A DNA stretch of 64,000 nt from Tritrichomonas musculus (Eukaryota; Parabasalia; Tritrichomonadida; Tritrichomonadidae), in the NCBI GenBank assembly GCA_039105265.1, contig JAPFFF010000018.1:2170001-2234000 (forward strand), written 5' to 3'. The notes under the pieces were generated by a model that ran no database searches, was not told where the DNA came from, and was given only the letters and a program-made list of their open reading frames with translations. The translations under genes were made by a program, and so were the position numbers. Shown here in pieces: positions 9,694 to 19,705 of the stretch. The number at the start of each line of letters is the position of its first letter. The first letter of the stretch is position 1.

Positions 9694-10986
9694 TTATGTC
9701 ATTGCTTTATCTAATTTAATTAGGTTAGCAATGCATGATTTAAGAGCTGCTCTAGCAAAGCACAATTCCGGAAATAGAATATCATCGAAAAAGAAGTCAT
9801 TTATGAATTTATGAATTTCAATAATTTCAGGTATATCTGATGAAATAGTAACAGCTAAAAAAATTTGAATGATTTCATTAAAATTGAAAGATTTTGAACT
9901 TCCTATATGACTATAAAAACGAGCTGCCTTGTCAGTGGCATCTAATGATCTTTGTATGCATAAAAGCATATCAAGAGGATTAGTCATGAATTGAATCTCT
10001 TCAAGATAATTAATTGCTTTTCTGTAATAGGAATCTTTCCTTAAAATTGTGCAAAATTGTTTGCTAGGACGAGTTGAAGGAGGAAAAAGTCGAATGTTTG
10101 TATGCAATTGCTTAAAAGCAATGCTAGAAGTAGTAAGGATAATATTTTTGGGTGCTTTTGTAAAATATTCTCGAAAAGTTAATGGACAAATCTGATCATA
10201 AACGTATCTCATTAATGAAATTAATAAGATATGAGCTTCATCACTTTTATTAACTCCAAAATGATTTGAAATCTTTCTTGCAACAGAATTTATGGCGTTA
10301 TTGAATGCATCATGCTTGCTATCTTGGTAACTTTGAATCAAAAATTTTATTTCTTTATAAAAAATAAATTGTTTTGAAGTGATTGCCGCTTCAAAAACAT
10401 GCTGAAGGCAGTGCGCATAATTGTTATTGGTATTACATTTTGAAACATCACGAATAAACATAGTATATAGTTTTTTTTTATTGGGATTAAAGATTTGGAC
10501 CAAATGAGATTTTAATTTTATTTGATGAATAAAATGCATCATGTATTTAATTAATGAGCACTCACTTTGAAAATCGTTTATAAGCTTTTGGTATTTAATA
10601 ACTATTTTGTTTTCAACATATTTTTTTTCAAAAGAGTGTAACAAGAAAGTTAGTGTAGAAAAAATAGAAACTTTTTCTTGATATTTTTGAACTTTTATCT
10701 TCCAGATTTTGTGAGAAAGATAAGTAACAATATGAATTTTTAAATTGTCAGACGAATAAAAATATATCATATTTTCTGATAAATCGGTAAATGTTGGCAC
10801 TGATTCTAGTACATTCTTGCTATAAAAATTCAAAAAAATATTCATTGCTTCTTGATTTTCTTTTGAATCTGATGAGGAGTTAAAATAGACATATTGTTTT
10901 AGCTGAGGATATTTTGAAAGCTGATTGTTAAAATCTTGAATGTAATCGCTTTCACTGAAGTTGGTATTCGGTTTTTGATTATTCAT
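9694..10986 (-). CDS. Probable VPS9-domain protein (Rab5-type GEF)
   Basis: A 430-aa protein. The last third (about residues 325-425) reads like a VPS9 domain: TNPLDMLLCIQRSLD, then FNFNEIIQIFLAVTISSDIP (the position of the family's D-LLP-hxhhhhx motif), then EIHKFINDFF and a final helical stretch resembling the family's Y-xx-L-xxA helix (FARAALKSCI). VPS9 proteins activate Rab5-class GTPases on endosomes. The first 300 residues are helical and Lys/Phe/Tyr-rich, without a recognised domain, as in many trichomonad VPS9 proteins. The usual acidic-Leu-Leu-Pro residues are poorly kept here, so nucleotide-exchange activity is uncertain. The call rests on pattern only. Confidence 0.5.
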   Translation of the reverse strand: MNNQKPNTNFSESDYIQDFNNQLSKYPQLKQYVYFNSSSDSKENQEAMNIFLNFYSKNVLESVPTFTDLSENMIYFYSSDNLKIHIVTYLSHKIWKIKVQKYQEKVSIFSTLTFLLHSFEKKYVENKIVIKYQKLINDFQSECSLIKYMMHFIHQIKLKSHLVQIFNPNKKKLYTMFIRDVSKCNTNNNYAHCLQHVFEAAITSKQFIFYKEIKFLIQSYQDSKHDAFNNAINSVARKISNHFGVNKSDEAHILLISLMRYVYDQICPLTFREYFTKAPKNIILTTSSIAFKQLHTNIRLFPPSTRPSKQFCTILRKDSYYRKAINYLEEIQFMTNPLDMLLCIQRSLDATDKAARFYSHIGSSKSFNFNEIIQIFLAVTISSDIPEIIEIHKFINDFFFDDILFPELCFARAALKSCIANLIKLDKAMT

Positions 10987-11115
10987 GCATTATTTCCATA
11001 AAAATAAATTAAAAAACAATAATGAATGAAAATATTGAAAAAGTTATGTTCATTCAATAGTAAATTTTCAATGAAATAAAAAAAAATTTGATTTTCATCT
11101 TTAAATACTGATTAA

Positions 11116-11673
11116 ATGAGCCACAGAGACTCAAGGAGGTATTATCCTCAAGAAAGAAGTTACCCTCAACGATGGAATGCATCTCAAGTTCCAGAATATA
11201 TTTCAAGAAGAGCATATGATAATGAGCCAAAAGACACAATCTCATCTTACGAACCTCGCCCTCAAAAACGTGCAAGAGAAGTAGTTGATTACAGAGTATC
11301 TTCTTCTTCTGTTGGACCATCAAGCCAATTAAGATCTCACGATGATCGTCGTATGCAATCTCAAGGGCGGTACAATGACGAAAGGGTTGAAGCACGATAT
11401 GTTTATGAAAGATCATTTGATGAAGATAAGAGACCGCCTTCAAGATTTGATCGATATGAAAATAGATATGATAATAGATTTGACAATCAACAAAATGTGC
11501 CAATTTTCCAATCATTTGGATCAAGAGAACAGCAATCACGTGAAGAGAAAGATGTTTATGATTTATCAAATGATATTAATGAAGTTATATTTTATGTTAA
11601 CAAGCAAAGAGAAGATGATCCTCCAATTGGGTTATATGCAGCTCCGATTCACTGTTTTGATTCTTGGGACTAA
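11116..11673 (+). CDS. Arg/Ser/Tyr-rich disordered protein
   Basis: Not recognised. The 185-aa protein begins MSHRDSRRYYPQERSYPQ. Its first 130 residues are mostly Arg, Ser, Tyr, Asp, Gln and Pro (RYDN-RFDN and RYxY-type repeats), as in disordered RNA-binding or splicing-associated tails. The last 45 residues are more ordered (SNDINEVIFYVNKQRED, then PPIGLYAAPIHCFDSW), and a conserved short C-terminal module is possible. A role in RNA metabolism is inferred only from composition. It is divergent from the VPS9-like gene, with 129 bp between starts. Confidence 0.65.
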   Translation: MSHRDSRRYYPQERSYPQRWNASQVPEYISRRAYDNEPKDTISSYEPRPQKRAREVVDYRVSSSSVGPSSQLRSHDDRRMQSQGRYNDERVEARYVYERSFDEDKRPPSRFDRYENRYDNRFDNQQNVPIFQSFGSREQQSREEKDVYDLSNDINEVIFYVNKQREDDPPIGLYAAPIHCFDSWD

Positions 11674-12483
11674 CAATGCTAAAAAATTTGTTTTTTTTAA
11701 TCTATTCTATTAATTCCAAGAATGCAAATAGAAAAAAAAAAAATTAAATGTAATTTATGCAATGATTAAAATTATAATTTTGAAAAATCGCAAATCATTC
11801 TTTTAGATGTGAATCTTTTGAATATTTAAAATGTTACTCTTATCCCTATCTGCCCTAAAATATCAAATGTAAGACTAATTAATCAGAGATATTTTATTAT
11901 GAGGGAAGTATAATTCGAACAAATATGATTCTGTTTTTAGTAAAAATTTACTTAAAATGATATTTGAATTTAGATTTGTTTTTAAAAATGAATGATAGTG
12001 TTCTTTAATCCAAGCAAAATCTTATTATTTCAGTACAACATATTATTTCTATTTTATTATTTTAAACATATATAAGCTTTTATTTGATATTAAATGAGAA
12101 TAGCTAAAAATTATCATGAAACAAATATAATTTCGATGCCTATTACTCAAAGAAAAGTGAGATATTAATAAAATAATTTAACGATGAATAATTTTAATTC
12201 ATATTTGGTAAATAAAACCACACTCTATTTTGCACAGTTATTCTTATAAAGAAGTATGGTACGTAAAGTGTTTATATCTTTTATTCAAAAAGTTTAGAAG
12301 ATAATCTTCTAATAATATGAGTAAATAATCAAATATTTGTGATATTAAACGATTATTTTGGTTGAAATTTTGAAATGTATTGAATATTAATTTTAAACTC
12401 ACAATTTATATAAATAATATTTCAATTTTAAATTATATGACTATTTATGGTATGAAAAAGTTTATTCAATTATTTATTAACTA
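11674..12483. other. Intergenic region, no gene seen
   Basis: 810 bp of AT-rich sequence with no open frame, RNA gene or repeat recognised. The last 30 nt (TTTATTCAATTATTTATTAACTA) form the leader of the phosphofructokinase-like gene. Confidence 0.45.
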
Positions 12484-13461
12484 ATGTCGGTAAATAATAT
12501 CGCTATTCTCTCAAGTGGAACAGATAATAGTGGTATAAATGGTGCCATCCGAGCTGCTGTTCGTACCGCTATCTCAAGCAATGTTAAGATTTACGGAGTT
12601 AAAAGAGGTTATCTTGGTCTTATTGATAATGATATGTCTGTTCTTTTAAGTCACGATGTTTCTGGAAAAATTGGAAAAGCTGGCTGTTTTCTAGGTACAG
12701 CAAAGACAAGAAATCTTCTCACAGATGAGAACGTTGAAAAGGCTGTCAAGAACTGCCAATCCAAAAATATCAATGGTTTGGTTGTTATAGGAGGCCTCGG
12801 TTCTCTTATTGCAAGTAAAAAATTCATCGAAAAAGGAATTAAGGTCATCGGAATTCCATCAACAATTCAAGATAATGTTCCAGGCACTGATATTGCCTTA
12901 GGTGTTGATTCCGCAATTAACAACATTACAGAATGTTTGGATAAAATTCGCGCAAGTACATCATCAACAAACCGTGTCTTCCTTGTTCAAGTTGAAGGAC
13001 GTGAATGTGGATCATTAGCTGTTCATGCAGGTCTTACTTCTGGTGCAGATTTTGTCCTCATCCCTGAAAGGCCAACTCAAGATTTAAGTGAAATTTCAAA
13101 GAAAATGACCGAGCTCAACCTCAAAGGAAAAAACCAATGTTTAGCCGTTATTGCAGCTGGATGGAAACCAGGTATCGATGAACTCGCAAAATTCCTTGAA
13201 AATCATGTAAGTGAAACTGATTTATCTGTCAGAACAACTGTTCTTGGTTATGTTCAACGTGGCGGATCACCATCTGGTTTTGATAGACTTCTCGGTACTG
13301 AAATGGGTAGTATGGCAGTTAAAGAATTGATTCAAGGAAATAGTGGAAAAATGATTGCATTTCAAAATAATAGTTTTGTGAGTGTTCCATTTGAAGAATG
13401 TCTCACAAGACCAAAAGAAATTGATCAAAGATTGATTGACTTATTTAATTTCACACAATAA
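12484..13461 (+). CDS. Phosphofructokinase-family protein with altered active site
   Basis: 325 aa, the length of bacterial ATP-PFK subunits, and collinear with them from residue 4 to the end. Fructose-6-phosphate-side features are kept: EGRECG (about residues 171-176), the SVRTTVLGY segment, QRGGSPS and FDR. The phosphoryl-donor and catalytic side is changed. GGDGS is GGLGS (Leu105 for the Mg-binding Asp), TIDND is TIQDN (Gln129 at the catalytic-base Asp position), SGGDAPG is SGTDNSG, and the R72-equivalent is Lys74. The codons are unambiguous. The major trichomonad glycolytic PFK is a longer PPi-dependent enzyme, so this is probably a paralogue that lost or changed catalysis, perhaps regulatory. 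Codon use is strong, suggesting good expression. Classical catalysis looks unlikely. Confidence 0.85.
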   Translation: MSVNNIAILSSGTDNSGINGAIRAAVRTAISSNVKIYGVKRGYLGLIDNDMSVLLSHDVSGKIGKAGCFLGTAKTRNLLTDENVEKAVKNCQSKNINGLVVIGGLGSLIASKKFIEKGIKVIGIPSTIQDNVPGTDIALGVDSAINNITECLDKIRASTSSTNRVFLVQVEGRECGSLAVHAGLTSGADFVLIPERPTQDLSEISKKMTELNLKGKNQCLAVIAAGWKPGIDELAKFLENHVSETDLSVRTTVLGYVQRGGSPSGFDRLLGTEMGSMAVKELIQGNSGKMIAFQNNSFVSVPFEECLTRPKEIDQRLIDLFNFTQ

Positions 13462-13789
13462 TTAAGTTTTAATAAAATGATAATTTTTTCAAATTTATTA
13501 TTATTAGATATAAATTAGTTGGTAAATTATTATTGTTGGTTAATATCAATTATACTTTTTCGTTTATTTTAGGGTGACCTTGGTGTCCAATTTTCAATAA
13601 GATAGATCTATTTTTTTGAATAATTTTTATTAAACTTTATTGATTTTTATAATGGAGTAAAATCAAAAAAAAAAAAAAAAAAAAAATGAAAATTATACTA
13701 TATCCTTTAACAAAATTAAGATATCATTAGATTTAAAAATTTTTTCTAGATTCAAATTTTTAAAAATTTTTGCCGGTCTGAATTAGTAA
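13462..13789. other. Intergenic spacer with a 22-nt A tract
   Basis: It separates two plus-strand genes. An uninterrupted A run lies at 13665-13686. The segment AGGGTGACCTTGGTGTCC near 13571 is richer in GC than its surroundings, but no partner repeat was found nearby. Confidence 0.35.
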
Positions 13790-16700
13790 ATGAGGGATAT
13801 ATCAACGCCATTTTTTACAAGTGTTACATCAGGATTTGTTTTTACCAAAGACAAAATTGTTTTGATCATTCGCGCTATCGTTTATACAATGCTAATTTGT
13901 TTATTTTTAATTCCATATAAATTGAAATTGGATTTAAAGCAGCAAGCCTTTTTTTCGCTTGGAATTTCCGGATTTGTACTTATAGTCAAATTATTTTTAT
14001 ATTTATTAAATAAACTTGTTGATAAATCAATTGAAATTTCCTCATCTTCTGGTGAAGCAAACGCTGAAAGCCAAGAAAATCGCCCAGCAAATATACCTGG
14101 TCCATTATGGGATCGTCGATTCGAATATATAAATGGCCGAAGTATTACAGAAAATGATGTTTACGAATTAATTTCTTCTGGTTTTAACTCAGATGATGTT
14201 TTTGAATTTTATAGGGTTTTAAATAGTGGTGATTATAATAATGAGCAGCCTACTCTTGAACAATCTCAGCTCCCAGACTCTCACAACTACCTAAATATTT
14301 ATGGTCATCTTGTTTATCTTCCATTTCAAAGGAAAGCAATCAATTCGATTTTCCCCGGTAATGTTTCAATTTTATATGTTATAATTGCAACTATTGTTTC
14401 ATTTATCATGTCATTTGTTGCTTCTAACTCAAAAAGTTACGCGATTTGGGCATTTGGTCCATCAATATATTCATTGCTTCATCCTCCAGAAGTTGAACCC
14501 TATTCTACAACAAGGGGAGATATTTACACCGGTATATCTCGACCTTTTTATGTCTCAATTATTTTATCGATAGAAATAATATTGCGATATCTTGCAGAGC
14601 ATCAAATTGTATCAAATATATCTTATTTGGATGTTACAATTGATTGGGTTTGTATATATGAAATAGCTCGTCCTAATCTTTTATACATGATATATTTTCT
14701 GCCAATTATAATTCTTTTTCTAATTGGTCACCCTATCGGAATTATTACCTGGTTTTTTGAGTGGCTTAGTCGATATATGTTTGGTCTTGGTGGATCAACG
14801 GGTATCCTCCATTCACTTTTACAATTTTTAAGATCAGCATTTGTTTCGATTATCATTCATATTCTTTATAATGTAACAAAAGATCACGACTATTCGCTTC
14901 CTATTTGCTTTTTTATTGCATCTCTGTTACTTCAAATTCCACTTTCTTTTACAATTCAGCTCAAAAAAGAAATTCTACGATTTATAATATCATTATTTGT
15001 TTTATCATTACTTTCAATGTTAGGATCATTTATTGGTATCAAAGGAAAAATGACTCCTATTTTGATCAGTTGTTTTTCTCTCTGTTTTTTATTTGATGTT
15101 GTATGGCCATATATCGTTTCAAATAATCAATACTTAATTTTTCATTTCAGAATTATGCCAAAGACTAGTAAAGTAATGAATATACTTCGACTCCTTACTC
15201 CATCCTTTTTTGCCCCTATGATTTTATCATCTGTTGTTAAAAATGATGATCCTCCATCTTTACTCCTTTCAATAGTTATTGTCTGTACAGTTAATAGATC
15301 ATTTATAGAACCTCAAATTTTCGCTTTTTCGGTTTTATGTTACATAATGTTTCAGAATTTTGAGTATACAAATGTTCCATCAACCTTTCTATTTTACTGC
15401 TCTTTATGTATCGTTCGTAAAATATTTTCAATTACACCAATTGTCCGCTTTTTCAGGCACTGTCGACCCTACTTTTACGACGTACCTTCTTTTGATACAT
15501 ATGATGTAGTCATCCAATTCATAATTACCTTTGTATACACACATGTTCCATTTATTGATCATACTATTGAAACGCCAGCTCTCTTTTGGAGTCTTATTAC
15601 AGGATCTCCTTTCAATTCCCCAAATCTCGTATTTTTATACTTTTTCCCATTGCCTCCACGCCCTAACAGTTTTTGGGAAATTAATAATGGACAGAGTCTC
15701 GATCCAAAAATCACCTTTGGAACTCATCTCACAGAGCATCCTATTGAAACTCCAGTATATAATTCAACAGCGCGAGCTCTATCACTTGCTTTGTCATCAA
15801 TGTTGAAAAGTGGACGCCTTGGTCTCGTGGACAGTAATGATGTCTTTTTATTTATTAATGATACAATGTCAGCATTTGTTCATGTTGTGGCTCAAGAGCC
15901 ACATTGCACTAGATTCCAACTCCGTGGCCTCGAATATCAATTAGAAACATCCTGTCATCGTGGAGAACTTAATTATTTACGTAAAATTATCGATGAGTAC
16001 CAAATATCTTTAAATTTCGAAATTGCTTTAACTTTCTACTCCACAATTTACTCCATTCGAGCATTAGATGTTCCTCTTCGCATTTATTCTGCTTCTAATG
16101 TTGATATTGCTAATGTTTTCATCGGAAATAATATGGAAAATATTATTGACTGGATTGCAATATCATTTGCATTTATTGTTTCTAAAAACAAGTCATTTAT
16201 TAGTGACAACTTACCTGATGATTTGGTAACATCAATAATTGCTGATTTCCCTGATTTTTCAACTCCTTCAGAACCAATCACAGAAACAACAGATACAAAT
16301 ATAGAGTCATCAACAAAGAAGAAAGGCAAGAAAAACAAAGATAAAAATAGAAATAGATATCATGGATCACATTTAGAAAATGGCAACGGCAATAATAGCT
16401 TATATGCAAATTTAATAGATACTAATAATTCCGAATCAATTGACACAATGAGAGTATCAGATCAAGATTTAAATTTGCATATCGAAAACCCAGACCAAAG
16501 CAACGACAATAATAATAACAATAACAACAATAATAATAACAATAATAATGGTAGTATTAATAATAATGAAAATAATAATAATGAAAATAATAATAATGAT
16601 AATCATAATATCGAATTGAATTCAAATTTGAATGAAATCAACCCACAAATTAAAAATATCTTCTTTGAAAAATTAAGGTTCTTTGGTGGTTCTTTGGGTT

Positions 16701-17344
16701 CAGATAGTATAAACTCAAAAGCATTTATTATTTTCAATTACTTCAAAGATGCAGTTTATACATCACAAACTGGGCAACTTAACTTCGACAATATTCTCAA
16801 TTTATTTAATGAAGATGCTTTAATTAATGCACCTTTTCTTTTACAAGAAATTGAAATGTCACATATTGTATATCCAGCAGCCCGATTTACTGTTCTTATC
16901 CTCGAACTTGTAGCTTCACAAATTGCACCAGAAATCACAGATATGGCAGATGTTGTTGATTTTATAATTGAAACATATGATAAATATGCAGTCACTCCAA
17001 TAACATCTGAGGAATTCTCAAAAGAATTTGAAGAAGAGAAAAGAAGTATTTTATCAATGATAAGGAAAGAAGATCGAATTAATTTGATCAATTTCAATTT
17101 AACATTAAATAATTGGAATGTTTTCCAAATTCAAAGAGAAGCAGTACGGTCTTTTTGGGCTAGTGAAGCCAATTCACAACTTTTCTTGAGCATTAATGCA
17201 TCAGAAAGAAATAGTATTCAAATGGATGAACAATTTTTACATAATTTAATTGTTCAGTCTTGCAACATACCTCTTGGCTATCCTGCCCTTGTCAGTCCTA
17301 TATTGTCTTCTTTTTCAGTTCCTCCATCATTGCAAATGTATTAA
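13790..17344 (+). CDS. Pecanex-like multi-pass membrane protein
   Basis: A 1,184-aa protein. Residues 20-580 hold about a dozen hydrophobic segments in clusters. The soluble part then shows pecanex C-terminal-domain hallmarks: SLITGSPFNSPN and LPPRPNSFWE (about 605-630), then CTRFQLRGLEYQ with a following CHRGEL (about 708-730). Pecanex proteins are ER/Golgi membrane proteins, linked in animals to Notch signalling and ER homeostasis. In protists their role is unknown. A low-complexity insert of about 40 Asn-rich residues (starting near 905, encoded by AAT/AAC repeats) splits the C-terminal domain. A Lys-rich cluster (KKKGKKNKDKNRN) lies near 845. The stop is TAA in TAAATA, overlapping a UAAA signal. 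Confidence 0.85.
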   Translation: MRDISTPFFTSVTSGFVFTKDKIVLIIRAIVYTMLICLFLIPYKLKLDLKQQAFFSLGISGFVLIVKLFLYLLNKLVDKSIEISSSSGEANAESQENRPANIPGPLWDRRFEYINGRSITENDVYELISSGFNSDDVFEFYRVLNSGDYNNEQPTLEQSQLPDSHNYLNIYGHLVYLPFQRKAINSIFPGNVSILYVIIATIVSFIMSFVASNSKSYAIWAFGPSIYSLLHPPEVEPYSTTRGDIYTGISRPFYVSIILSIEIILRYLAEHQIVSNISYLDVTIDWVCIYEIARPNLLYMIYFLPIIILFLIGHPIGIITWFFEWLSRYMFGLGGSTGILHSLLQFLRSAFVSIIIHILYNVTKDHDYSLPICFFIASLLLQIPLSFTIQLKKEILRFIISLFVLSLLSMLGSFIGIKGKMTPILISCFSLCFLFDVVWPYIVSNNQYLIFHFRIMPKTSKVMNILRLLTPSFFAPMILSSVVKNDDPPSLLLSIVIVCTVNRSFIEPQIFAFSVLCYIMFQNFEYTNVPSTFLFYCSLCIVRKIFSITPIVRFFRHCRPYFYDVPSFDTYDVVIQFIITFVYTHVPFIDHTIETPALFWSLITGSPFNSPNLVFLYFFPLPPRPNSFWEINNGQSLDPKITFGTHLTEHPIETPVYNSTARALSLALSSMLKSGRLGLVDSNDVFLFINDTMSAFVHVVAQEPHCTRFQLRGLEYQLETSCHRGELNYLRKIIDEYQISLNFEIALTFYSTIYSIRALDVPLRIYSASNVDIANVFIGNNMENIIDWIAISFAFIVSKNKSFISDNLPDDLVTSIIADFPDFSTPSEPITETTDTNIESSTKKKGKKNKDKNRNRYHGSHLENGNGNNSLYANLIDTNNSESIDTMRVSDQDLNLHIENPDQSNDNNNNNNNNNNNNNNGSINNNENNNNENNNNDNHNIELNSNLNEINPQIKNIFFEKLRFFGGSLGSDSINSKAFIIFNYFKDAVYTSQTGQLNFDNILNLFNEDALINAPFLLQEIEMSHIVYPAARFTVLILELVASQIAPEITDMADVVDFIIETYDKYAVTPITSEEFSKEFEEEKRSILSMIRKEDRINLINFNLTLNNWNVFQIQREAVRSFWASEANSQLFLSINASERNSIQMDEQFLHNLIVQSCNIPLGYPALVSPILSSFSVPPSLQMY

Positions 17345-17373
17345 ATATTAGATGTGTATGTATTATATAGTAA

Positions 17374-17406
<33 letters not shown>

Positions 17407-19705
17407 CTATTTGTTTGTTTGTTTTACATCAATAGTATTTGGAATGATTTCTGTATTGCCAATAAGAATCCCTCCAACCACTTCTTCCCATTCAAATTTC
17501 TGACATCAATAAAAAATTCTCATTTTTTGCCAGACAGAAATCATTTCAAATACTATTGATGTTTGATAATAAATGATATTTCAAAACCTTGTGTAAGGTT
17601 AGTCTGCACATATTAGGAATCTTTTTACCGAAGTCGATATTCTAATTTTGTTATACCGTAAGGCTTAGGAAGATATTTTTTTACATGAAATCTCTTCATT
17701 AAATTTTCTTATATCTATTACAATTATGATAAAGTCATATATTTATCATTTTATTGTTTCTTGATTCCGATTAAATTAGATAGTTTATGTTTTGGTTTAC
17801 TCATGCTACTAGTCTCAAAGAGTTCTGTTAATCTGGTGGTCTTAAAACAATAAAAATACAAAAGAAATACTGTATTGTTTATAGTACGAATGATACATGC
17901 TTTTTTGTTTCCAAAAGATGTGTTTTCTCAATTCCAATAACGATACTTAAGTATTACTCTTTCGATCTTTTATTTTGTGATCCATCAACTTGTTCGATCT
18001 GCATTCAAAGATATAATAGTGAAATCTATATTAAAGTAGAAAATATCAAATCTTTTTGTTTCATGATGTCATCAATCTTTTTGCTGTTACCATATGTTTA
18101 AATATCTCAATAGTTTAATGTTACATAAAATCTCGGCTTGCTTATGTATTTGCAGTGAAGTATATATATAATTCATTATCAGGCATATTCATTCAACCTC
18201 ATCATAGGAATTCAATATATCTATTAAAAGCTGCAAATCCTTGTTTTCCTTATAAACTTACCATTTTTCTCGATAACGAAACATAATTGTCATATATCTT
18301 TGCCTACAATTTTCTCAATCCACTCCAAACATTCTTTCAATGAAATAGATTTTGTATAGCAACCATAGATGAAACCTTTAAGCTCAAGATCAGCATGATA
18401 CAAATACAATGGAATCAATGTTGACAATTCTTTTTTTCAATTCATTGATTTGAGGCAGCTAGTTCTAAATATATTGATTTTGAAATCCAAATACACCTCT
18501 AATTATATGACTTTGGTTTCTATGATTCTGATATAAAGTAATTATGCAATTACGCTTGATTGTTTTACATTGTGTAACTCTTCTGGCAACTTATTATAAA
18601 TCATAAAAACTGTTTCAAAGATCATCACATTTCGCTGTTGACATTTTAAGGTTTCCAAGTTTTCTTTAATGCTATTCCTTCACTATCCATCTTGATTATC
18701 TAACCAATCTGCTATATGGTTTCTAATTTTATCTTCTACACTCGAATTTCATATCGATTTTAACTAAATTAGGTTTTTGGGATAAATTGTTGAGCAGCTC
18801 TATTTAAATGATTCGTTGCTATCTATTATTGCCTCATATCCAGAGGAATGGCATCCTTACATAACCAAATCCTTAATATATATTAACGACTGGATAATTT
18901 CCTCCTTATTATTATCTCAAGCAAAGCATTGTGAGAAATCTATTTTATCGAGATCTATAGAGTTAACGAATAAAATAACTTCCATGTTCGTTATTAGAAA
19001 GGTCGGCAAATCAATATTAATATTCTACTTGTAATACTCACATTCCTCATGACTATAAACTGGTTCAACTTTTTCTCTAATTAACATTAATGATGTAAGA
19101 TACATGCGGTAGCCTTATTTTATCTATAAATTCTGCTATGAATCTCATTTGTTTTTTAAAGTCCCCAATAAGTTCTTTTTGGCAGAATCTCCAGTTTAAT
19201 ACCTTAAGGTTATGCTCGATAAGAGATCATACTGTAAAATAAACATCGGAAATGCGGTTCATGTCAACACTTTTAGTAAGATTATTCATCATTGTTTTTA
19301 TATGGTATTATTATAGAATGATCATTAATATCCAATTTTAATTGATTTAGAGCTCATATGCTCTTTTATAAGTGATTATTTGATGGTTCTCATATTTATA
19401 TATTAAGCAATATATGCCGTAGACGCTTTTCTCTGTATAATAGTGAGTAATGACCTAAATATTATCTTCATTAGCAGTATTGAAACCGACTCCTATATAC
19501 TACTTCATTGACTAATTCTTCATATTCGAGTATCAAGAAATCATGCTTTTTAGAGATACATTTTGACTTTTTTTTTCTGCAGAAACATTTATTCAAAAAA
19601 AGAAATGTAAAACACTATAAAAAATGATTGGAAACATAAATTTTTAAAGAAAGATATATGATGATAGTAAATATTCAAAATTGCTTTTAACAAATTCAAA
19701 ATCAA
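17345..19705. other. Gene-poor region with decayed coding sequence
   Basis: About 2.36 kb with no intact gene. It begins with a T tract of about 30 nt (17376-17406) and a 137-bp hairpin. Base composition from about 17,560 to 19,560 is coding-like rather than the plain AT of other spacers, and short open pieces can be read on the minus strand. One, at about 18290-18416, reads IPLYLYHADLELKGF and then KECLEWIEKIVGKD before a stop. The region looks like an old degraded minus-strand gene whose family was not recognised. The plus-strand frame at 18816-19034 has no support. Confidence 0.4.
17426..17562. repeat. Foldback element with 29-bp inverted arms
   Basis: The arm at 17426-17454 begins ACATCAATAGTATTTG. 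It pairs with the arm at 17534-17562 at 28 of 29 positions, with about 79 bp between. No flanking target duplication was found, so it may be a MITE remnant or a hairpin in a 3' region of the pecanex transcript. Confidence 0.6.

Noticed and set aside
18816-19034. 72-codon plus-strand frame
   Set aside because: It lies inside the degraded minus-strand region and shows no family features.
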